Positions 4,736 through 7,229 of a stretch of 7,229 nucleotides of DNA are shown here, one piece after another. Below the pieces are notes generated by a model. That model worked only from the letters and a program-made list of their open reading frames with translations, did no database searches and was not told where the DNA came from. The DNA comes from Candidatus Eiseniibacteriota bacterium (GTDB taxonomy: Bacteria > Eisenbacteria > RBG-16-71-46). The stretch lies in NCBI GenBank assembly GCA_005893185.1, contig VBOS01000214.1, positions 1 to 7,229 on the forward strand, written 5' to 3'. The position numbers and the translations under genes were made by a program. Each line of letters starts with the position of its first letter. Within the stretch, counting starts at the first letter, position 1.

Positions 4736-5679
4736 CCACCGAGACCCTCAGCCTCGAGCAGCGCTGCGCTGATGCCCTCCGCCAACACCTTGCGGCCGGC
4801 GACGAGGCCACGCTGCTCGAGGCCTATGAGTTCGGGCGATCCGCGCTCGCGGAAGGGCTCGGCGTGCTGGACATGGCCCTGATCCTGTGGCGGACCGCGC
4901 TGAGCGCGCGGCACCAGATCGGCGAAGACCCCCGCCTCGCGGCGCGCGCCCAGGGTTTCCTTCTCGAGAGCATCTCTCCCTTCGAGATGGCGCATCGGGG
5001 AGCCCGCGAGGCGGGCGATGCGCTGCGAAAACTCGACCAGCGCCGCGAAGAGCACGTGCGGCGCATCGCCCGGGATCTGCACGACCGGGCGGGACAGCTC
5101 CTCGCCACCGTGTTCTTCGCGCTGGACGGCCTGCGGGAGCACCTCAAGCCGGGGGGAGACGAGTCCGTGGCACGGCTGACGGAGCTCCTCCACGCGGTGG
5201 AGGACGAGATACGGCGCGTCGCGCACGAGTTACGCCCCGTCGTTCTCGACGACCTGGGCCTGCTGCCGGCGCTCCGCTTCCTGGCGGAGGGTCTGTCGAA
5301 GCGCTCGGGCCTTTCGATCACGGTGACCGGCTCGACCGAGGGCCGGCTGCCGATGCGGATCGAAACCGAGCTCTACCGTGCGGTCCAGGAGGCACTCACC
5401 AACGTGGCCAGGCACTCGCACGCCTCGCGGGTCCTGATCGAAGTCAGGTGCACGACGCGCGAGGTGCGGTGCAGGGTCCGCGACGACGGCCGCGGGTTCG
5501 ACCCCGCGGCCCCACCGGCGTCGGGGCGGCAGGGACTGGGCCTTCGTGGTGTCCGGGAGGGACTGGCGCCGCTCGGGGGCACAGTGGAAATCCACTCGGG
5601 GGCGGGCAAGGGGACCGATGTTCGAATTCGCATCCCACTCGAGGTGATTCATGAGCACGCGGGTTCTGATCGCCGATGA
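4732..5679 (+). CDS. Histidine kinase with RsbU-like N-terminal RsbT-binding domain (HisKA_3, HATPase_c)
   Basis: A 315-residue cytoplasmic kinase with no membrane segment. Residues ~8-100 resemble the N-terminal domain of RsbU: LRQHLAAGDEATLLEAYEFG (16-35) with R36 and LAEGL after it, and FEMAHRGAREAGDALRKL near 84-101, in the order and spacing of the helices that bind RsbT. A charged linker then enters HisKA_3: ARDLHDRAGQLL (113-124) with phospho-acceptor H117 and AHELRPVVLDDLGLLPAL (164-181). HATPase_c shows N224 in ALTNVARHSH (221-230), DDGRGFDP (251-258) and GLGLRGVREGL (268-278). It should autophosphorylate when RsbT binds and pass phosphate to the response regulator encoded next, which overlaps it by 29 bp. 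The last ~15 residues (HEHAGSDRR) lie in that overlap. The kinase call is firm; the RsbU-like domain is by eye but strengthened by the operon. Confidence 0.92.
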   Translation: MTTETLSLEQRCADALRQHLAAGDEATLLEAYEFGRSALAEGLGVLDMALILWRTALSARHQIGEDPRLAARAQGFLLESISPFEMAHRGAREAGDALRKLDQRREEHVRRIARDLHDRAGQLLATVFFALDGLREHLKPGGDESVARLTELLHAVEDEIRRVAHELRPVVLDDLGLLPALRFLAEGLSKRSGLSITVTGSTEGRLPMRIETELYRAVQEALTNVARHSHASRVLIEVRCTTREVRCRVRDDGRGFDPAAPPASGRQGLGLRGVREGLAPLGGTVEIHSGAGKGTDVRIRIPLEVIHEHAGSDRR

Positions 5680-6283
5680 TCACGCGCTGTTTCGCGACGG
5701 ACTGAAGGCCCTGCTGGTTGCGGGGGAGTTCGAGATTGTGGCCGAGGTCGAGAACGGCCAGGACGCGATCCGGGAGGCGCGCCGCCTCCACCCCGACGTC
5801 GCGATCGTCGACATCGGCATGCCCGGCCTCAACGGAGTGGATGCGGCCCGCGAGGTGCTGCGCGTCTCCCCAGGGACGAAAGTGATCGTTCTCACCATGC
5901 ACAAGGACCACATTTACATTGCGGAGTCCCTCCGCGCCGGGGCTCGCGGGTACGTCCTCAAGAGCCGGGGAGCGAAGGAGCTGCTCGAGGCTCTGCGCGA
6001 GATCGTGCGCGGTGGCATTTACCTCAGCCCCGGTCTCTCGCAGGAGGTGGTGGAATCCTTCCTGAGAGGAGACAAGCCGCCGGAAAGCCCGCTGTCTCCG
6101 CGCGAGCGCGAGGTGCTTCAGCTCGTCGCCGAAGGCAAGACCACGAAGGAGGTCGCCGCCACACTATTCATCAGCTTCAAGACCGTCGAATCGCATCGCC
6201 AGCGCATCATGTCCAAGCTGGACCTCCACGAGACCGCGAGCCTGGTTCGCTATGCGATCCGCTCCGGCCTGATCCAGCCCTGA
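5651..6283 (+). CDS. NarL/FixJ-family response regulator (REC plus LuxR-type HTH)
   Basis: A 210-residue regulator of standard length. The receiver domain (1-~120) has the acidic pair D9-D10, phospho-acceptor D54 (IVDIGMPGLNGVDA), the switch T82 and K104 (YVLKS). The LuxR-type helix-turn-helix occupies ~146-205: LSPREREVLQLVAEGKTTKE, then the recognition segment FISFKTVESHRQRIMSKLDL (173-192). It is the output of the operon and should bind DNA as a dimer once phosphorylated by the overlapping HisKA_3 kinase, its natural family partner. GAGGTG at 5641-5646, inside the kinase gene, serves the ATG at 5651. Its targets are not visible here; the dyad at 2335-2365 upstream of rsbR is a candidate. 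All key residues are intact, so it is probably a working transcription factor. Confidence 0.96.
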   Translation: MSTRVLIADDHALFRDGLKALLVAGEFEIVAEVENGQDAIREARRLHPDVAIVDIGMPGLNGVDAAREVLRVSPGTKVIVLTMHKDHIYIAESLRAGARGYVLKSRGAKELLEALREIVRGGIYLSPGLSQEVVESFLRGDKPPESPLSPREREVLQLVAEGKTTKEVAATLFISFKTVESHRQRIMSKLDLHETASLVRYAIRSGLIQP

Positions 6284-6289
6284 CCGTGC

Positions 6290-6320
6290 CCCTCGGCCGC
6301 GGAGCCGGAGGGTCCTTCGG
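6290..6320. terminator. GC-rich hairpins between convergent genes (possible terminator)
   Basis: Two alternative stems overlap here: CCCTC-GGC (6290-6297) with GCC-g-GAGGG (6304-6312, one bulged G), and CCGGAG (6305-6310) with CTTCGG (6315-6320) around a 4-nt loop. They sit just after the response regulator stop and before the end of the convergent peptidase gene. No T-tract follows on either strand, so intrinsic termination is unproven. Confidence 0.35.
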
Positions 6321-6358
6321 AGCGAGCCGCCGGGTGCGGTCCTTCGACCTCGCCCCGT

Positions 6359-7229
6359 TCACGGCGCAGGCGTTCCCATGTGCTGCTTCACCCAATTCAC
6401 CCACAGGCGCGAGCGCTCGAGGGAATGCAGCGGGTCCCGTGGATTGTGGCCGCGCCCCGGGAATGCGATGTACTCGGTCTCCACGCCGTTGTCCTTGAGC
6501 GCGCGGTAGTAGGCCAGCGCCTGCGAGGTCGGCACGCGGAAGTCCTCCATGAGCGACATCACAAGCGTCGGCGTCTTCACCCGGGTCACGTAGGTGATCG
6601 GCGATTGCTCGCGATAGAGCTTCGCCCGGCCTTCGGTCCATGGCGAGCCGCCCATGGCATAGCGCCAGGCCACGTTGCCGTCCGAAAGGTCGTATTCCTC
6701 GACGAGATCGGAGACCGGCGCGCCGGCCATCGCGCTCTGCCACGCGTCCGGATAGGTTCCGATGAGCCACGTCGTCATGTAGCCGCCATACGACCAGCCC
6801 GTCACGGCGGGCTTGGCGGGTGAGACGTAGGGCCGCTTGCGCAGCTCCGCGATCCCGGCCATCACGTCGCGGCCCGGTCCCGCGCCCGCGTCGGCGGTGA
6901 TCGCGGCCATGTAGGCGTTGCCCAGGTTGTCGCTGCCCCGGTAGTTGGGCTGGAACACGAGCCAGCCTTCGGTCGCCATGAGCTGGGCGAGCGAGCTGAA
7001 GTTGGTACGCGAAGATGCCTGCGGCCCACCGTGAACCAGCAGCACGAGCGGATACGAAGAAGCCGGGTTGAACGTCGGCGGATATACGAGGACCCCGTCC
7101 TCATCGAAGCTGTCGTTCCTCCACATGACCCGTTCCTCGCGTCCCCACGCCACGTCGGTGGCCCAGGCGTTGAAGTCCGTGAGCCGTCGCGGCCGCGCGG
7201 TGGGCGAATCCCTGACGTAGAGCTCGGAG
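6359..7229 (-). CDS. S9-family serine peptidase, C-terminal catalytic domain (5' end outside the window)
   Basis: The frame on the - strand is open from the right edge to a TGA at 6359-6361, about 289 residues, so this is the C-terminal part of a larger protein; S9 enzymes usually carry an N-terminal beta-propeller, and the first visible residues (SELYVRDSPTARPRRLTDFN) fit the end of one. The alpha/beta-hydrolase core shows VLLVHGGPQ (oxyanion region), the nucleophile motif GWSYGGYM (Ser codon at 6791-6793), the acid in MEDFRVP, and the His in GRGHNP (codon at 6446-6448), so the Ser-Asp-His triad is complete. It resembles acylaminoacyl peptidase or dipeptidyl peptidase types that cleave short peptides. 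GTG at 7151-7153 is not a start, since domain-like sequence continues upstream of it. It converges on the stressosome operon and has no evident functional link. Confidence 0.93.
   Translation of the reverse strand, partial: SELYVRDSPTARPRRLTDFNAWATDVAWGREERVMWRNDSFDEDGVLVYPPTFNPASSYPLVLLVHGGPQASSRTNFSSLAQLMATEGWLVFQPNYRGSDNLGNAYMAAITADAGAGPGRDVMAGIAELRKRPYVSPAKPAVTGWSYGGYMTTWLIGTYPDAWQSAMAGAPVSDLVEEYDLSDGNVAWRYAMGGSPWTEGRAKLYREQSPITYVTRVKTPTLVMSLMEDFRVPTSQALAYYRALKDNGVETEYIAFPGRGHNPRDPLHSLERSRLWVNWVKQHMGTPAP

Noticed and set aside
6359..7153. Complete short peptidase gene starting at GTG 7153
   Set aside because: The reading frame continues without a stop to the window edge and the upstream residues (LTDFNAWATDV) read like the end of the usual propeller domain, so the GTG is an internal Val codon.
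1..7229. CRISPR arrays, tRNA/rRNA genes, transposases or integrases
   Set aside because: I saw no regularly spaced repeat series, no tRNA-like cloverleaf, no rRNA sequence and no mobile-element protein in any frame.

Overview
The window is GC-rich bacterial DNA (I estimate about two-thirds G+C) with dense, overlapping genes. No gene here fixes the taxon. The composition, a stressosome wired to a two-component system, a DUF4388-type domain and an S9 peptidase would suit an environmental lineage such as Gemmatimonadota, Eisenbacteria or a myxobacterium-like group; that is inference only.

Layout: (1) 1-368, the end of an unrecognised membrane protein on the + strand. (2) 549-1811, a degenerate tyrosine-kinase-type (BY-kinase/ParA-like) ATPase fold without a Walker A motif, apparently split by a DUF4388/PATAN-like domain, with a long disordered tail. 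(3) 1812-2428, a 617-bp non-coding stretch with a 16-bp direct repeat, a local AT-rich dip and an inverted repeat just upstream of the next operon. (4) 2429-6283, a tight six-gene operon: rsbR, rsbS, rsbT, rsbX-like phosphatase, histidine kinase, NarL-type response regulator. From rsbS onward every junction overlaps (4, 13, 4 and 29 bp). (5) 6284-6358, a short convergent gap with GC-rich hairpins. (6) 6359-7229 on the - strand, the C-terminal catalytic part of an S9 (prolyl oligopeptidase/acylaminoacyl-peptidase type) peptidase that runs off the right edge.

How the operon should work: RsbR and RsbS (STAS proteins) would build a stressosome that holds the kinase RsbT. On stress, RsbT phosphorylates RsbR/RsbS and leaves; the RsbX-like phosphatase resets the scaffold. 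In Bacillus the freed RsbT activates the phosphatase RsbU, leading to sigma-B. Here no RsbU, RsbV, RsbW or sigma factor is present. Instead the next gene is a histidine kinase whose first ~100 residues resemble the RsbT-binding N-terminal domain of RsbU, followed by HisKA_3 and HATPase_c. The inferred path is stressosome -> RsbT -> histidine kinase -> DNA-binding response regulator. Stressosome modules linked to non-sigma-B outputs are known in principle; the RsbU-N/histidine-kinase fusion that makes the link is the most interesting item in this window.
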